A stretch of DNA of 64,000 bases from contig NC_014924.1 of the NCBI RefSeq assembly GCF_000185965.1, positions 496,001 to 560,000 of the forward strand. The letters run 5' to 3'. Below the pieces are notes generated by a model. It saw only the letters and a list, made by a program, of their open reading frames with translations. It had not been told where the DNA came from and ran no database searches. Source of the stretch: Pseudoxanthomonas suwonensis 11-1. Its GTDB lineage: Bacteria; Pseudomonadota; Gammaproteobacteria; Xanthomonadales; Xanthomonadaceae. Both the position numbers and the translations under genes were made by a program. Below, piece by piece: positions 28,349 to 36,849 of the stretch (within the stretch, counting starts at the first letter, position 1; each line of letters begins with the position of its first letter).

Positions 28349-29253
28349 TGGGCAGTCCGTGGGACCGCGGCCCGCGGCCGCCGCGCAAGGGGCCGCCGCG
28401 TGATCGCGGCGCAAGCGGCCCTGGCGAACGCGTCCCGTCCGAACGCGCGCCGGCCGGCGAGCGGCCACGGCGCCCCTCGGCGGAAGCGCCAGCCTCCCCC
28501 GGCGCGCCACCGCGCCCGGCGCGCCGCGAGGAAGTGCGGCTGTACGGACTGAACGCGGTGCAGGCGGTGTTCGAGCGCCGCCCGCAGGCAATCCGCAAGC
28601 TCTACCTGCTGCAGGCCCGCGTGCACGCGCTGCGCCCGCTGCTGGCCTGGTGCGTACAGAACCGGGTCGGCTACCGCGTGGTCGAGAACGAGGACCTGGA
28701 CCGGCTGGCGGCCAGCTCGCACCACGAGGGCGTGGTCGCCGACGTGCTGCGCAGCGATCCGCTGCCGCTGGAGGACTGGCTGGCCTCGCTGGCGCCGGGC
28801 GCGCCTGCGCTGGCGCTGTGGCTGGATGGCGTCGGCAACCCGCACAACTTCGGCGCGATCCTGCGTTCGGCCGCGCACTTCGGCGCGGCGGTACTGCTGC
28901 CGGAGCGTTCCACCCTGGCACTGTCCGGCGCCGCCGCGCGCGTGGCCGAGGGTGGTGCCGAAGGCGTGGCCCTGGTGCGCCTGCCCGGCAACGACGCGGC
29001 GCTGGCGCGCCTGCATGCGGCGGGCTTCGCCTCGGCCGCCACCGTGGTGCGCGATGGCGAGGACCTGTTCGCGATGCAGCCGCAGCCGCGGCTGGTCTAC
29101 GTGATGGGGGCCGAAGGCGAGGGCATGGACGCCGGCCTGGCCGGCGCCTGCCAGCACCGGGTCTCGATTGCGGGCACCGGCGCGGTGGAAAGCCTCAACG
29201 TCGCCGCGGCCACCGCCGTGTTCCTGGCGCACTGGGCCGCCGCGCGCCGCTGA
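28348..29253 (+). CDS. TrmH/SpoU family RNA 2'-O-methyltransferase
   Basis: A 301-residue SPOUT methyltransferase that uses SAM to methylate ribose 2'-OH in tRNA or rRNA. The first 60 residues are a Pro/Arg/Gly-rich low-complexity tail. An N-terminal substrate-binding domain (VRLYGLNAVQAVFERRPQAI) follows. The knotted catalytic domain has motif 1 GVGNPHNFGAILRSAAHFG, motif 2 VYVMGAEGEGM and motif 3 AVESLNVAAATAVFLAHW, the three SpoU signatures. The architecture resembles E. coli YfiF more than RlmB, but the target nucleotide cannot be read from sequence. It overlaps the symporter stop by one base and is convergent with the GH97 gene. Confidence 0.9.
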   Translation: MGSPWDRGPRPPRKGPPRDRGASGPGERVPSERAPAGERPRRPSAEAPASPGAPPRPARREEVRLYGLNAVQAVFERRPQAIRKLYLLQARVHALRPLLAWCVQNRVGYRVVENEDLDRLAASSHHEGVVADVLRSDPLPLEDWLASLAPGAPALALWLDGVGNPHNFGAILRSAAHFGAAVLLPERSTLALSGAAARVAEGGAEGVALVRLPGNDAALARLHAAGFASAATVVRDGEDLFAMQPQPRLVYVMGAEGEGMDAGLAGACQHRVSIAGTGAVESLNVAAATAVFLAHWAAARR

Positions 29254-29269
29254 CCGCGCGGCGCGCGCC

Positions 29270-31270
29270 TCAATCCCGCGTGGCGATGCGCAGCGGCGTG
29301 GCCTGCAGGTGCAGTACCGCGCCGCCGCCAGCCGCCAGTTCCAGGCGGATGCGGCGATGGCCGGCATCGACGCGCCGTTGCTCGCGGACCACGTCGGTCG
29401 CCTTGTTGCCGTCGCGCCACACGGTTGCGCTGTAGTCCGCCGCCGGCAGGAAGCCCAGGTCCAGCTCCAGGGTGCGCGCCTGGTCGGTCATCGCGCCGAT
29501 GTACCAGTCGCGTCCCACCCGGCGTGCGGTGACGATGTGGCTGCCGATCGCGCCGTCCAGCACCCGGGTCTCGTCCCAGCTGGTGGGCACCAGGCGGATG
29601 AAGTCCGCGCCGGGCGCGTCGACGTAGACGTCCGGACTGTCGGCCACCATCTGCAGCGGACTGTCGTAGACCACGTACATCGCCAGCTGGTGGGCGCGCG
29701 TGCCCATCACCTCCGGTCCCTTGAACCTCACCTGGAACGCCTCCGGCGTGGTGTTGCGGAAGCCGCCGGGGGTGTAGTCCATCGGCCCCAGCAGCATGCG
29801 GGTGAACGGCAGGGTGACGTTGTGCGCCGGGGTGATGCGGCGGCTCCACTTGTTGTACTCCGCGCCGAGCACGCCTTCCTGGGTGATGTACTGCGGCCAG
29901 GTGCGCTGCAGGCCGGTGGGGCGGTAGGCGCCGTGCAGGTTGAGCATCAGCCGGTGGCGGGCGGAGGCGCGCATCATCTCGTGGAAGAAGGCGACCATCT
30001 GCTGGTCGTCGCGTTCCATGAAGTCGACCTTGACGCCCTTGACCCCGAGCTGCGCGTAACGCTCGAACACCTCGTCCAGGCGCGGCTCGAGCGAGCGCCA
30101 GTGCGCCCACAGCCAGATGCCTACGCCGCGATCGCCGGCGTAGGCGATGAGGTCCTCCAGGTCCAGCCCGGGAATCGCGCGGGTGATGTCCGCATCCGGG
30201 TTGTAGTGGCCGTTGCCGGTGCTGCCGACGTACCAGCCGTCGTCGACCAGCATGTACTCCAGGCCCAGCGCCGCGGCGTGGTCGATATAGCGGCGGATGG
30301 TCGCGGTGTTCATGCCCGGCTCCGGCACGTCCGGCGCCAGCCCGCCGGACCACCAGTCCCAGGCCGACTTGCCGGGGCGGATCCACGAGGTGTCGCTGAT
30401 CGGCGTGGGTGGGTTGAGCCGCTCGACGATGTCCGACTCGACCAGCGCGCCGGGGCTGTCGCCCAGCATCACCACCCGCCACGGCGTGGGATGTCCCCTG
30501 GCGTCGACTTCGGTGCGCAGCAGGCGCACGGCCACGCCCTGTTCGTCCAGGCGCGGCGACAGCCTGGCCTCCACGCCCAGGCGGCCATCGCCGCGGCCGC
30601 TGAGGTACAGCGCGGCGTAGCGGCTGAGGTCGGCCTCGGCGATGGCGAAGGTGGTCGTGCCTTGGCCGGTGGCGCAGACCAGCGGCAGGTCGAGCAGGTG
30701 GTGCGGACGGATGCGCGAGGCATCGACCGGATCGAACTCGCCCTCGTGGCTGGTGCCGAAACGGCCGAGGTTGAGCGCGTGGCAGGCATAGTCGCGCGGG
30801 AACAGGAAGCCGGTCAGGTCCTCGTTGACCACCAGGTCGCCGCGCGCGGGGCGCGGCAGGCGGTAGCGCAGGGCGATGCCATCGTCGTAGGCGCGCAGCA
30901 CCACGCCGAGCACGTGGCCGTCCGCACCGGCCAGGTCGATCTCCAGCTCGCGGTAGTGGTCGCGGCCTTCGCGCGACTTGCCTGCGACCCGTTCGTAGCG
31001 CTGGTCCGCCCCGGCGCTGCGGCTGGCGACCACGCGCAGCGGCTTGCCGACCCGCATTTCGCCGGCCAGGCGCACGCCAAGCGGCGAGGGCGCGATCACC
31101 GTCCGGCCGTCGCGCGCCACCGTCCAGGTGGGCGTGCCTTCGTCATCGAGTGCGAAGCCGACGCGGTTGCGGCCGTCGGGCGACTGCAGCTGCAGCGGCG
31201 TGGCAGCGCCTGCGTGTGCGGCATGCAGGCCCAGCAGCAGGACGAGGGCGGTACTCAGCTTGCCTGGCAT
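29270..31270 (-). CDS. Glycoside hydrolase family 97 protein
   Basis: A 666-residue secreted glycosidase. The N-terminus is a signal peptide ending near HAAHAGAA, so it acts in the periplasm or outside. It has an N-terminal beta-sandwich, a central TIM barrel (LEYMLVDDGWYVG, GIWLWAHWRSLE) and a C-terminal beta domain. In the barrel, GVKGVKVDFMERDDQQM carries an Asp where retaining GH97 alpha-galactosidases have their nucleophile; inverting alpha-glucosidases of this family lack it. Retaining alpha-galactosidase activity is therefore the better guess, at moderate confidence. The start at 31270 is chosen for the signal peptide and a GGAG upstream; earlier in-frame Met codons are unsupported. 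It lies downstream of the M28 peptidase gene, 157 bp away. Confidence 0.9.
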   Translation of the reverse strand: MPGKLSTALVLLLGLHAAHAGAATPLQLQSPDGRNRVGFALDDEGTPTWTVARDGRTVIAPSPLGVRLAGEMRVGKPLRVVASRSAGADQRYERVAGKSREGRDHYRELEIDLAGADGHVLGVVLRAYDDGIALRYRLPRPARGDLVVNEDLTGFLFPRDYACHALNLGRFGTSHEGEFDPVDASRIRPHHLLDLPLVCATGQGTTTFAIAEADLSRYAALYLSGRGDGRLGVEARLSPRLDEQGVAVRLLRTEVDARGHPTPWRVVMLGDSPGALVESDIVERLNPPTPISDTSWIRPGKSAWDWWSGGLAPDVPEPGMNTATIRRYIDHAAALGLEYMLVDDGWYVGSTGNGHYNPDADITRAIPGLDLEDLIAYAGDRGVGIWLWAHWRSLEPRLDEVFERYAQLGVKGVKVDFMERDDQQMVAFFHEMMRASARHRLMLNLHGAYRPTGLQRTWPQYITQEGVLGAEYNKWSRRITPAHNVTLPFTRMLLGPMDYTPGGFRNTTPEAFQVRFKGPEVMGTRAHQLAMYVVYDSPLQMVADSPDVYVDAPGADFIRLVPTSWDETRVLDGAIGSHIVTARRVGRDWYIGAMTDQARTLELDLGFLPAADYSATVWRDGNKATDVVREQRRVDAGHRRIRLELAAGGGAVLHLQATPLRIATRD

Positions 31271-31350
31271 CGGGTGCTCCCTTCCCGGAGGAGAAGGGAG
31301 GGTACCCGCTCGGCGCGGCTGGCGTCCGGCATGGCTGCTTGACGATCCGG

Positions 31351-31379
31351 CATACCTGCGCACGATGCGCGCAGGTATG
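31351..31379. terminator. 11-bp hairpin between the M28 peptidase and GH97 genes
   Basis: CATACCTGCGC and GCGCAGGTATG form a perfect 11-bp stem with a 7-base loop. No T-run follows on the minus strand, so it is terminator-like or a dispersed palindrome. It separates two genes on the same strand. Confidence 0.4.
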
Positions 31380-31427
31380 GCTTTGCCGTGCGTGGATGCG
31401 CCTCCGCCAGGCGCGGAAGGCGGTCGC

Positions 31428-32828
31428 TCAGTTGCCGGGCTTGGGCATCGGACCGGGCCTGCTGCCGAAGTCGCCTTCGGCCTCGGCGGCCAGCCAGGCG
31501 AACACCGCCCACGTGGCCACGTTCTGCTTCAACGCCTCCGGATCGACCTTGTCCAGGGTGTCGTCGGCGGTGTGGTGCAGGTTGAAGTAGTCGGTGCCGT
31601 CCTGCGCCAGCCAGGCCCAGGCCGCGCCCTTTGCCGACAGCGGGATGATGTCCGGGCCGGGACTCCCCTCGCCGGGCGCGTGCACGATGCCCAGCGGCGC
31701 CAGCGCCTCGGCAATCTGGCGGGTGGCCGCCTGGGCGTGCTCCGGGCCGCTGGTGTTGAAGGCGTAGATGCGGCCGGCGCCGAAGTCGCTCTCGGCCGAC
31801 AGCTGGTGCAATGCGATCTCGCCGGCATGCTTCTCCGCGTAGGCGCGGCCGCCGAGCAGGCCCTGCTCCTCGTTGGCGTAGGCCACGACGCGGATGCTGC
31901 GCGCCGGACGCTTCGGCATCTGCCCGACCAGGCGCGCGGCGGCCATGGTGATGCCGATGCCGGAGGCATCGTCGATCGCGCCGGTGCCCAGGTCCCAGGA
32001 ATCCAGGTGCGCGCCCAGCAGCACGACTTCCTTCGGCCTGCTGCGGCCGGTGATCTCGCCGATCACGTTCTGCGAGGTGTATTCGCCGTCCCAGCCGCAA
32101 TCCAGCGCCATCCGCACCTTGACCGGGCCGCGCGCGGCCAGGCGTGCGAGCTGGTCGGCATCGGGGATGCTCAGCGCAGCCGAAGGTACCGGGGTGAGGC
32201 CCTCGTCGAAACGGGTGATGCCGGTATGCGGCACGCGGTGGTTGTCGGTGCCGGCCGAGCGCATCAGGAAGCCGATCGCGCCCTTGCGGATGGCCAGCGA
32301 CGGGCCACGCGAGCGGATCGCGCTGCCCGGGCCGTAGCCGCTGCCGTCGCGCGACGCTGGCATCTGGTAGTCGACGAAGGCGATGCGGCCGGCCAGCGAG
32401 CCTTCCGGCGCCGCCTCCAGCGCGGCCAGGTCGGGGAAGCGCACGATCTCCGCCTCGACCGTGCCGCCGGGGCTGCCGCCGAGCGCGGTGAGCGCCAGTG
32501 GTTGGGCGTTGTTGCCCACCACCGCGGCGCTCTCGCTGCGGCGTTCCCACTTCGGGAAGGTGACCGGCTCGGTCCACACCTTGTCGAAGCCCAGCTCCCG
32601 GAACTTGGCCACCGCCCAGGCCACGGCGCGGGCGTCGGCCTCGCTGCCGGCGATGCGCGGGCCAATCTCCGTGGTCAGGGATTCGGTGACCTGCCACGCG
32701 GTGTCGTCGGCCAGCGCGCGCTCGCGCAGCGAGGCCGCCTGTTCCAGGGCGCGATCGGGAATACGGGTCTCGGCCGCGGCGGCGGCCAGCGGGACGAGCA
32801 GGGCGGCGGCAAGCAGGGCAAGGCGCAT
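31428..32828 (-). CDS. M28 family metallopeptidase
   Basis: A 466-residue secreted zinc aminopeptidase or carboxypeptidase of family M28. The signal peptide (MRLALLAAALLVPLAAAAAE) directs export. A protease-associated insert occupies residues about 120-235. The zinc ligands are seen in order: His and Asp in LGAHLDSWDLGTGAIDDASG, the catalytic Glu pair in ANEEQGLLGG, Asp in SAESDFGAG, and a His in NLHHTADDTLDK. This order is that of M28 co-catalytic enzymes. It should digest peptides in the periplasm or medium. The gene is flanked by hairpins and is probably its own transcription unit, possibly running on into the GH97 gene. Confidence 0.93.
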   Translation of the reverse strand: MRLALLAAALLVPLAAAAAETRIPDRALEQAASLRERALADDTAWQVTESLTTEIGPRIAGSEADARAVAWAVAKFRELGFDKVWTEPVTFPKWERRSESAAVVGNNAQPLALTALGGSPGGTVEAEIVRFPDLAALEAAPEGSLAGRIAFVDYQMPASRDGSGYGPGSAIRSRGPSLAIRKGAIGFLMRSAGTDNHRVPHTGITRFDEGLTPVPSAALSIPDADQLARLAARGPVKVRMALDCGWDGEYTSQNVIGEITGRSRPKEVVLLGAHLDSWDLGTGAIDDASGIGITMAAARLVGQMPKRPARSIRVVAYANEEQGLLGGRAYAEKHAGEIALHQLSAESDFGAGRIYAFNTSGPEHAQAATRQIAEALAPLGIVHAPGEGSPGPDIIPLSAKGAAWAWLAQDGTDYFNLHHTADDTLDKVDPEALKQNVATWAVFAWLAAEAEGDFGSRPGPMPKPGN

Positions 32829-32878
32829 GCGGCTATGGCTCCGGGGTATGAGACCCCGAGCCTAGCAGCGCCTGCGAT

Positions 32879-32910
32879 GCCGCTCCCGTGCGCATGGTCA
32901 CGGGAGCGGC
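32879..32910 (-). terminator. Hairpin after mscL
   Basis: A perfect 12-bp stem (GCCGCTCCCGTG / CACGGGAGCGGC, 8-base loop) starts 8 bases after the mscL stop on the minus strand. It is followed by ATCGC without a T-run, so it may be a non-canonical terminator. Confidence 0.55.
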
Positions 32911-32918
32911 GGGATCGA

Positions 32919-33350
32919 TCAGCGCGGCTGCTGCTGCAGCGAGTCGCGGATCTGGCGCAGCAGGAGCACTTCCTCGCTCGGCTCCGGCGGCGCGGCCTGG
33001 GCTTCCTCTTCCTGCTTGCGGCGGCGGGCCAGGCGGTTGAGGCCCTTGACCAGCATGAAGATGGCGAACGCCACGATCAGGAACTGGATCACGGTGTTGA
33101 GGAACTCGCCGTAGCCGATGACCACGGCCGGGATCTCGCTGCCGTCGGCGGCCACGCGCGCGGGCGACAGGGTCCAGGCAAGGTCGGAGAAGTCGACATT
33201 GCCGATCAGCCAGCCCAGCGGAGGCATGATGATCTTGTCCACCAGTGCGCTGACGATCTTGCCGAACGCGCCGCCGATCACCACGCCCACGGCGAGGTCG
33301 ATCACGTTGCCGCGCATGGCGAATTCCTTGAACTCGCTGATCATGCCCAT
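32919..33350 (-). CDS. mscL: Large-conductance mechanosensitive channel
   Basis: A 143-residue inner-membrane channel that opens under membrane tension and releases solutes during hypo-osmotic shock. It has the N-terminal amphipathic segment [22 protein letters not shown]1 ([18 protein letters not shown]), a periplasmic loop, TM2 ([20 protein letters not shown]) and a charged C-terminal bundle ([16 protein letters not shown]). The start at 33350 (MGMISEF) is supported by GGAGG seven bases upstream; the longer frame upstream is made of the 9-mer repeat and is not expected to be translated. The promoter is not evident. Confidence 0.95.
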   Translation of the reverse strand: MGMISEFKEFAMRGNVIDLAVGVVIGGAFGKIVSALVDKIIMPPLGWLIGNVDFSDLAWTLSPARVAADGSEIPAVVIGYGEFLNTVIQFLIVAFAIFMLVKGLNRLARRRKQEEEAQAAPPEPSEEVLLLRQIRDSLQQQPR

Positions 33351-33361
33351 CTTGAATCCTC

Positions 33362-33388
33362 CAGTTGTTCCAGTTGTTTCAGTTGTTC
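33362..33388. repeat. Three tandem 9-mers just upstream of mscL
   Basis: CAGTTGTTC, CAGTTGTTT, CAGTTGTTC in direct tandem. On the mscL strand this reads as repeated CAACTG and ends at the Shine-Dalgarno GGAGG. Copy-number change here would alter the leader length of mscL. Confidence 0.75.
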
Positions 33389-33443
33389 CAGGTGCACGCG
33401 GCACGTGCGCGGAAGCGTAACCCCCGCGGGCCGCGCGCGGTGA

Positions 33444-34178
33444 TCAGCCGGCGACGTGGCCGTGCAGGGTGGCGATGCCTTCGAGGCTGGCGACGAAGCG
33501 GTCGCCCGGCTGCAGCGCGGCCACGCCGGCCGGGGTGCCCATGAACACCAGGTCGCCCGCACGCAGCGCGTACAGCTTCGAAAGCTCGTGCAGGATCTCC
33601 GCCACGTCCCAGATCAGGTCCGACAGCGGCGCGCGCTGGCGCACCTGGCCGTTGACCTGCAGCTCGAGCACGCGGCCGTCGAGGCTGCCGGCCTCGGCGA
33701 CCGGGACCAGCCCGGCGACCGGCGCGGAATGGTCGAAGCCCTTGGCGATGTCCCAGGGCAGGCCCTTGGCCTTGGCCGCGGCCTGCAGGTCGCGCCGGGT
33801 CAGGTCCAGGCCGACGCTGTAGCCGTATACCAGGGCCTTCGCGTCCTCGACCGCCAGTACGCCGGCCGGCGCGTCGCGGCCGATCGCCACCACCAGCTCG
33901 ACCTCGTGGTGCAGGTCGGAGGTGGCCGGCGGGTAGGGCACGGCTTCGCCGGTGACGATGGCATCGGCCGGCTTCATGAAGAACACGGGAGTGCCGCGCT
34001 CGGCTTTCGAGGCGGGGGCGGTGGCGCCCATCTCGCGGGCGTGGTCGGCGAAGTTGCGGCCGACGCAATAGATGCGGTGGACCGGGAAGGTGCCGCCGCC
34101 GCGCACGGCCAGTCGCGGCACGGCCGGTGCGGGGATCACGTCGTGGTTGTCGGCGACCATGCTGCGGCCCGTATGCAT
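33444..34178 (-). CDS. Fumarylacetoacetate hydrolase family protein
   Basis: A 244-residue enzyme of the FAH superfamily, whose members are metal-dependent hydrolases, decarboxylases or isomerases acting on beta-diketo or related acids. Family blocks: YCVGRNFADHAREMG at the N-terminus, FFMKPADAIV, the metal-binding acidic residues in HHEVELVVAIG and GYSVGLDLTRRDLQ, the Lys-containing KGFDHSAPVAG, and the C-terminal GDLVFMGTPAGV. Many bacterial members are oxaloacetate decarboxylases or acylpyruvases, so the substrate is open. The ATG at 34178 gives seven residues more than an in-frame ATG at 34160; neither has a strong ribosome site. Confidence 0.88.
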   Translation of the reverse strand: MHTGRSMVADNHDVIPAPAVPRLAVRGGGTFPVHRIYCVGRNFADHAREMGATAPASKAERGTPVFFMKPADAIVTGEAVPYPPATSDLHHEVELVVAIGRDAPAGVLAVEDAKALVYGYSVGLDLTRRDLQAAAKAKGLPWDIAKGFDHSAPVAGLVPVAEAGSLDGRVLELQVNGQVRQRAPLSDLIWDVAEILHELSKLYALRAGDLVFMGTPAGVAALQPGDRFVASLEGIATLHGHVAG

Positions 34179-34215
34179 GAGGGCCGCACAGTCTAGCGGC
34201 GCAGGCGCACCGCGG

Positions 34216-34491
34216 TCAGCGGGGCAGGGCCTGGCGGCGCAGCACCCGGTACTCGGCGTCCATCACCGTGCCGCGGGCGGACGCCCGCTGGGCGCGACCG
34301 CGCATCAGCTTCCACGCCAGGCCCACGGTCAGCATCGCCGCGCCCACGAACACGCTGAAGAACACCAGCAGCGCCAGCAGGCCGAGGCCGACCAGGCCCA
34401 GGGCCACGCGCAGCAGCGGGTGCCGCGGCTTGCGGGGCTGGAACAGGTCGCGCAGGCGTGCGCTGTCGAAGCGGAAGGAGCGTTGGTGCAT
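34216..34491 (-). CDS. Small membrane protein of unknown function
   Basis: A 91-residue protein. A basic N-terminus (RFDSARLRDLFQPRKPRHP) is followed by a hydrophobic stretch at residues about 27-62 that can form two transmembrane helices, then a basic C-terminal tail ending VLRRQALPR. I recognise it only as a conserved small protein in this group of bacteria. It is divergent from the Rieske gene, with a 63-bp shared upstream region. No catalytic motif is visible. Confidence 0.65.
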   Translation of the reverse strand: MHQRSFRFDSARLRDLFQPRKPRHPLLRVALGLVGLGLLALLVFFSVFVGAAMLTVGLAWKLMRGRAQRASARGTVMDAEYRVLRRQALPR

Positions 34492-34554
34492 TTCGGTGCC
34501 GTGCCAGAATGGCGGGTGGCCGGCAGTATCGGTGTGATATCCGCGCGAGGTGTG

Positions 34555-34896
34555 ATGAATCCGTTAAACCATGAACCGCTGCTCAGTCTTGATTCGCTCG
34601 CGGATGGCGCGCTGGGCGAGGCCCAGGCCGTGATCGACGGCGAGCCCGAGTCGCTGGTCCTGCACCGCGCCGGCGACACCGTGCGCGCCTGGCTCAACGT
34701 CTGTCCACACGCCGGCCGGCGACTGGACTGGGCCCCCGGGCAGTTCCTCAAGAGCCGGGAAGGCCAGCTGGTGTGCGCCGCGCATGGCGCATCGTTCGAA
34801 CTGGAAGGCGGCAGCTGCGTGGCCGGCCCGTGCCGCGGCGACACCCTGCGCGCCGTTGCGGTGGAAGTGCGCGACGGCCAGGTCTGGCTGGCCTGA
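34555..34896 (+). CDS. Rieske [2Fe-2S] domain protein
   Basis: A 113-residue single-domain Rieske ferredoxin-like protein. The cluster ligands are complete: CPHAGRRL supplies the first Cys and His, and CAAHGASFE the second Cys and His (CxH...CxxH). No signal peptide or membrane anchor is visible, so it is probably a cytosolic electron carrier or a small oxygenase component. The ATG at 34555 fits the conserved N-terminus LLSLDSLADGALGEA. It is convergent with the SLC13-type transporter gene 15 bases away and divergent from the small membrane protein. No dioxygenase genes are near, so the redox partner is unknown. Confidence 0.88.
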   Translation: MNPLNHEPLLSLDSLADGALGEAQAVIDGEPESLVLHRAGDTVRAWLNVCPHAGRRLDWAPGQFLKSREGQLVCAAHGASFELEGGSCVAGPCRGDTLRAVAVEVRDGQVWLA

Positions 34897-34911
34897 GCAC
34901 GGCCGCGGGCC

Positions 34912-36765
34912 TCAGCGGCCCCAGAACATCAGGTTGACCATGGTCACCGCGATCAGCGCGTACAGCAGCGACAGCGGTCCGCCCACGCGCCAGAGCTGGC
35001 GCGAGCTGTAGCCGGCCGGGCCGGTGATCATCGAGATCACCGGGTTGGACGCGGTCATGAAGTTGTTGGATGCCGACAGCGCGGTGACCAGGGCGAACGC
35101 GGTCGGGTCGCCGCCCACCGCCAGCGCCAGGTTGATCGCGATCGGCACCATCACGATGGTCGCGCCGACGTGGCTGATCACCAGCGAGAAGCCTGTGGTC
35201 AGCAGCGCCACCACGATCTGCAGCACCCAGGGCGGAGTGCCCTCCGGCAGGCGGTCCAGGGTGTTGCCCGCCACCCACGCCGCCGCGCCGCTGCTGTCCA
35301 TCGCCCAGCCCAGCGGGATCAGGCAGGCGGTGAGGAACACGGTCTTCCAGTTGATGGCCGCGTAGGCCTCGTCCATCTTCAGCACGCCGGCCAGCAGCAT
35401 GCCGGCCACGCCGGTCATCAGGATCAGCGACACCGGCAGCCGCGCGAACAGGGCCACGGCGATCGTGAAGGCGAAGATCGCCATGGCGATCTTGAACTTG
35501 TGCGGACGCTGCTCGCCCTTGGGGTAGTCGGTGACCACGGCGAAGTCGCGGCTGCGCGCGGCCTGGGCCAGGTCCTGCCAGATGCTGTGGAACACCAGCA
35601 TGTCGCCGGCGCGCAGCGCCACCGAGCGCACGTCCTCGCGGATCACCTGCTTGTCGCGGTTGATCGCCAGCAGGCTGATGCCCAGGCGCTGGCGCAGGCG
35701 CATCTCGCGCGCGCTCTTGCCGATGAAGGTCGAGGTGGGCGGCACCACCGCCTCGGAAATGCCGGCACGGGCCGGGTTGAACAGGTCGCCGAGGGCGCGC
35801 AGGCGCGAGGACATGCGCAGGAAATGGTTCTGGGCGAAGTCGGCCACTTCCTCGCGGCGGCCCATCACGCCCAGCACGCTGCCGACCCAGATGCGCATGT
35901 CCGCCGGCGGCGCCAGGCGGGTGTCGTTGCCGGTCTTGAGCGCGAGCAGCATCGGCGCGTCGCGCAGGGTCTCGGCCTCGCCCAGGGTCATGCCGACCAG
36001 CGGGCTCTCGGCGGTGACGGTCAGCTCGTAGACGTCGCCGTCCAGGCCATAGGTGCGGGCGAAATAGCCCTCGGTGCTGGCCGGGGTCGCGTTCTCGCCC
36101 CCGCTGTCGCCGTCGGCCAGCTTGCGGTTGCCGTGGAAGCGGAAGTACAGCAGCGAGGCCACCAGCAGGGCCAGGCCCACCGGTGCCGGCGCGAACATCG
36201 GCAGCGGCTCCAGGGTGGCCATGCCCGAGGGCAGGTTGTTGTTGGCCGAGACCAGCAGGTCGTTGAGCAGGATCAGCGGCGAGTTGCCGACCATGGTCAG
36301 CGCCGCGCCGGTGACGATCGCCGCGGCGATCGGCAGCAGCAGCCGCGACAGCGCCAGGCCGCTGCGGGTGGACAGGCGCGAGGCCACCGGCAGGTACAGC
36401 GCCATCACCGACGGGTTCTGCATGAACGAGGAATTGAGGCCGGCGATGGCGGTGGTCATCAGCAGCAGCCGCTGCTCGACGCCTTGTCCGCGCCGCAGCA
36501 GCCAGCCGGCCAGGCGGTTGAGCGCGCCGGTACGGTCCAGGCCCGCGCCCAGGATCATGGTGGCCATGATGCTGATGACAGCGTTGCCGGAGAAGCCGCT
36601 GAAGATCTCCTCCGGCGCCACCAGGCCGGTGACGCCCAGCACCACCAGCACCACCAGCGCGACCAGGTCGGCGCGGATGCGCTCGAACAGGAACATCGCC
36701 ATGGTGAAGGCCACCAGGCCCAGCACCAGGCGCATGTCGTTGGTCAGGGTCAGGCCGTATTCCAT
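34912..36765 (-). CDS. SLC13/DASS-type transporter with two TrkA-C (RCK_C) domains
   Basis: A 617-residue inner-membrane transporter. The N-terminal half has membrane helices with the hairpin FSGNAVISIMATMILGAGL and the NSSFMQNPSVMALYLP block. Two cytosolic TrkA-C-type domains lie at residues about 225-310 and 330-415 (GDVYELTVTAESPLVGMTL; GISEAVVPPTSTFIGKSARE). A second membrane half follows with LVISHVGATIVMVPIA and SASNNFMTASNPVISM. Such proteins carry anions, often di- or tricarboxylates or sulfate, and the RCK_C domains likely bind a regulatory ligand. It is the last gene in the thiS-thiG-trmB run, 84 bases after trmB. Sulfate transport would suit the sulfate reduction locus, but this is only a guess. 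Confidence 0.88.
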   Translation of the reverse strand: MEYGLTLTNDMRLVLGLVAFTMAMFLFERIRADLVALVVLVVLGVTGLVAPEEIFSGFSGNAVISIMATMILGAGLDRTGALNRLAGWLLRRGQGVEQRLLLMTTAIAGLNSSFMQNPSVMALYLPVASRLSTRSGLALSRLLLPIAAAIVTGAALTMVGNSPLILLNDLLVSANNNLPSGMATLEPLPMFAPAPVGLALLVASLLYFRFHGNRKLADGDSGGENATPASTEGYFARTYGLDGDVYELTVTAESPLVGMTLGEAETLRDAPMLLALKTGNDTRLAPPADMRIWVGSVLGVMGRREEVADFAQNHFLRMSSRLRALGDLFNPARAGISEAVVPPTSTFIGKSAREMRLRQRLGISLLAINRDKQVIREDVRSVALRAGDMLVFHSIWQDLAQAARSRDFAVVTDYPKGEQRPHKFKIAMAIFAFTIAVALFARLPVSLILMTGVAGMLLAGVLKMDEAYAAINWKTVFLTACLIPLGWAMDSSGAAAWVAGNTLDRLPEGTPPWVLQIVVALLTTGFSLVISHVGATIVMVPIAINLALAVGGDPTAFALVTALSASNNFMTASNPVISMITGPAGYSSRQLWRVGGPLSLLYALIAVTMVNLMFWGR

Positions 36766-36806
36766 GGCGCCCCGTTCCTCAGCGTCCGCCCGTGGCGGGA
36801 CGGCGG

Positions 36807-36843
36807 CCGTGGCCGCATGCTGGATGCACGACGGCGGCCACGG
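36807..36843 (-). terminator. Hairpin between trmB and the SLC13-type gene
   Basis: CCGTGGCCGC and GCGGCCACGG form a perfect 10-bp stem with a 17-base loop, just after the trmB stop on the minus strand. There is no T-run. It may attenuate transcription into the transporter gene. Confidence 0.4.
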
Positions 36844-36849
36844 ACGGGG

